Source: Candidatus Aenigmatarchaeota archaeon (GTDB lineage Archaea; Aenigmatarchaeota; Aenigmatarchaeia; QMZP01). Taken from it: a stretch of 11,969 bases of DNA. Of this stretch, positions 11,606 to 11,969 are shown piece after piece. Both the position numbers and the translations under genes were made by a program. The notes below the pieces were generated by a model that searched no databases, was not told the DNA's origin, and saw nothing but the letters and a program-made list of their open reading frames with translations. Position 1 is the stretch's first letter; each line of letters opens with the position of its first letter. The stretch lies in the NCBI GenBank assembly GCA_030673725.1, contig DAOVIL010000006.1, positions 1 through 11,969 on the forward strand, in the 5' to 3' direction.

Positions 11606-11969
11606 TAGAATAGACAAACAGCGTCTCGAAGAACAGCTTCTTCCTGTTCACCACCTTGAAGGTGAAGCCAGCCTCTGAGATGTACTCCTCCACCTTCCTG
11701 GGCTTGGTCAGGCTGCTTACCAGGAGCAGGCATGTGCCGCCTTTCTTCAGGTGCTTCTTGAGCTGCTTGATGAACCTGACCACTGTCTCATACCCCTCCT
11801 TCCCGCCTATGGTGTGGTCCTCCTTCCCGAACCTCCAATCATCCTTCGGGAGGTAGGGAGGGTTGAAGGTTATCAGGTCGAACTTCCCTTTCACGTTCCT
11901 GAACAGGTCAGATTCCACCAGCTCTGCCTTCTTCACCTTCTTCCTTACGTACTCTAAGGCCTCAGGGTC
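11595..11969 (-). CDS. HemK2/Mtq2-type methyltransferase, C-terminal part (5' end outside window)
   Basis: The reading frame is open to the right edge; a GTG at 11936 is probably internal because the codons before it continue the family pattern (DPEALEYVRKK). The fragment contains ESDLFRNVKGKFDLITFNPP, with the NPPY motif that binds the amide substrate in N5-glutamine methyltransferases. Next comes a GGKEGYETVVRFIKQL segment and the C-terminal FFETLFVY, typical of the short archaeal/eukaryotic HemK2 (Mtq2/N6AMT1) group rather than bacterial PrmC. The eukaryotic member methylates the GGQ glutamine of the class I release factor with Trm112; the archaeal role is probably similar. The SAM-binding glycine motif would lie upstream. 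The stop overlaps the surface-protein gene by 11 bases. Confidence 0.9.
   Translation of the reverse strand, partial: DPEALEYVRKKVKKAELVESDLFRNVKGKFDLITFNPPYLPKDDWRFGKEDHTIGGKEGYETVVRFIKQLKKHLKKGGTCLLLVSSLTKPRKVEEYISEAGFTFKVVNRKKLFFETLFVYSIRK

Overview
The window reads as the genome of an archaeon. It encodes aIF1A, ribosomal proteins S24e and S27ae, a Dim2/Pno1-type KH protein, a class I CCA-adding enzyme and a HemK2/Mtq2-type methyltransferase. Most genes have a TATA-like box about 26 bases upstream of the start codon and no Shine-Dalgarno sequence, which is the archaeal leaderless pattern. Gene packing is extreme: 15 protein genes, no gap over about 60 bases, several overlaps, and many short unknown proteins. 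This fits a small-genome lineage such as the DPANN archaea, but the sequence alone does not settle the phylum. No RNA gene, CRISPR array, insertion sequence or integrase is visible.

Layout. At the left edge is the 3' end of a radical SAM/SPASM gene, followed by a convergent unknown protein. A ZIP metal transporter is divergent from that unknown gene, and S24e and S27ae follow. Converging on these is a minus-strand operon: aIF1A, a small exported Cys-rich membrane protein, then Dim2. Upstream of that operon is a membrane-anchored surface protein with a pilin-like N-terminus.

The centre (about 5.0-7.45 kb) is the most interesting part. It holds a coiled-coil protein that could be an ESCRT-III-like filament former, two small proteins that may share a barrel fold, and a clear Vps4/CdvC AAA ATPase with an N-terminal MIT-type domain. 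The ATPase and the small-protein pair diverge from one AT-rich element placed 26 bases from both start codons. This suggests a compact ESCRT-like membrane-remodelling or cell-division module, although the ESCRT-III assignment is a hypothesis.

To the right are an unknown 133-residue protein, the CCA-adding enzyme and a divergent 68-residue Cys/His protein. Next is a 676-residue surface protein with a signal peptide, an apparent beta-helix, four tandem eight-cysteine modules, a further Cys-rich stretch and a C-terminal membrane anchor. The 3' part of the HemK2-type methyltransferase runs off the right edge.

Recurring themes are translation and ribosome maturation (S24e, S27ae, aIF1A, Dim2, CCA enzyme, HemK2-type enzyme), the cell surface (three exported proteins), and very short divergent promoters in which the TATA boxes of two leaderless genes interlock.
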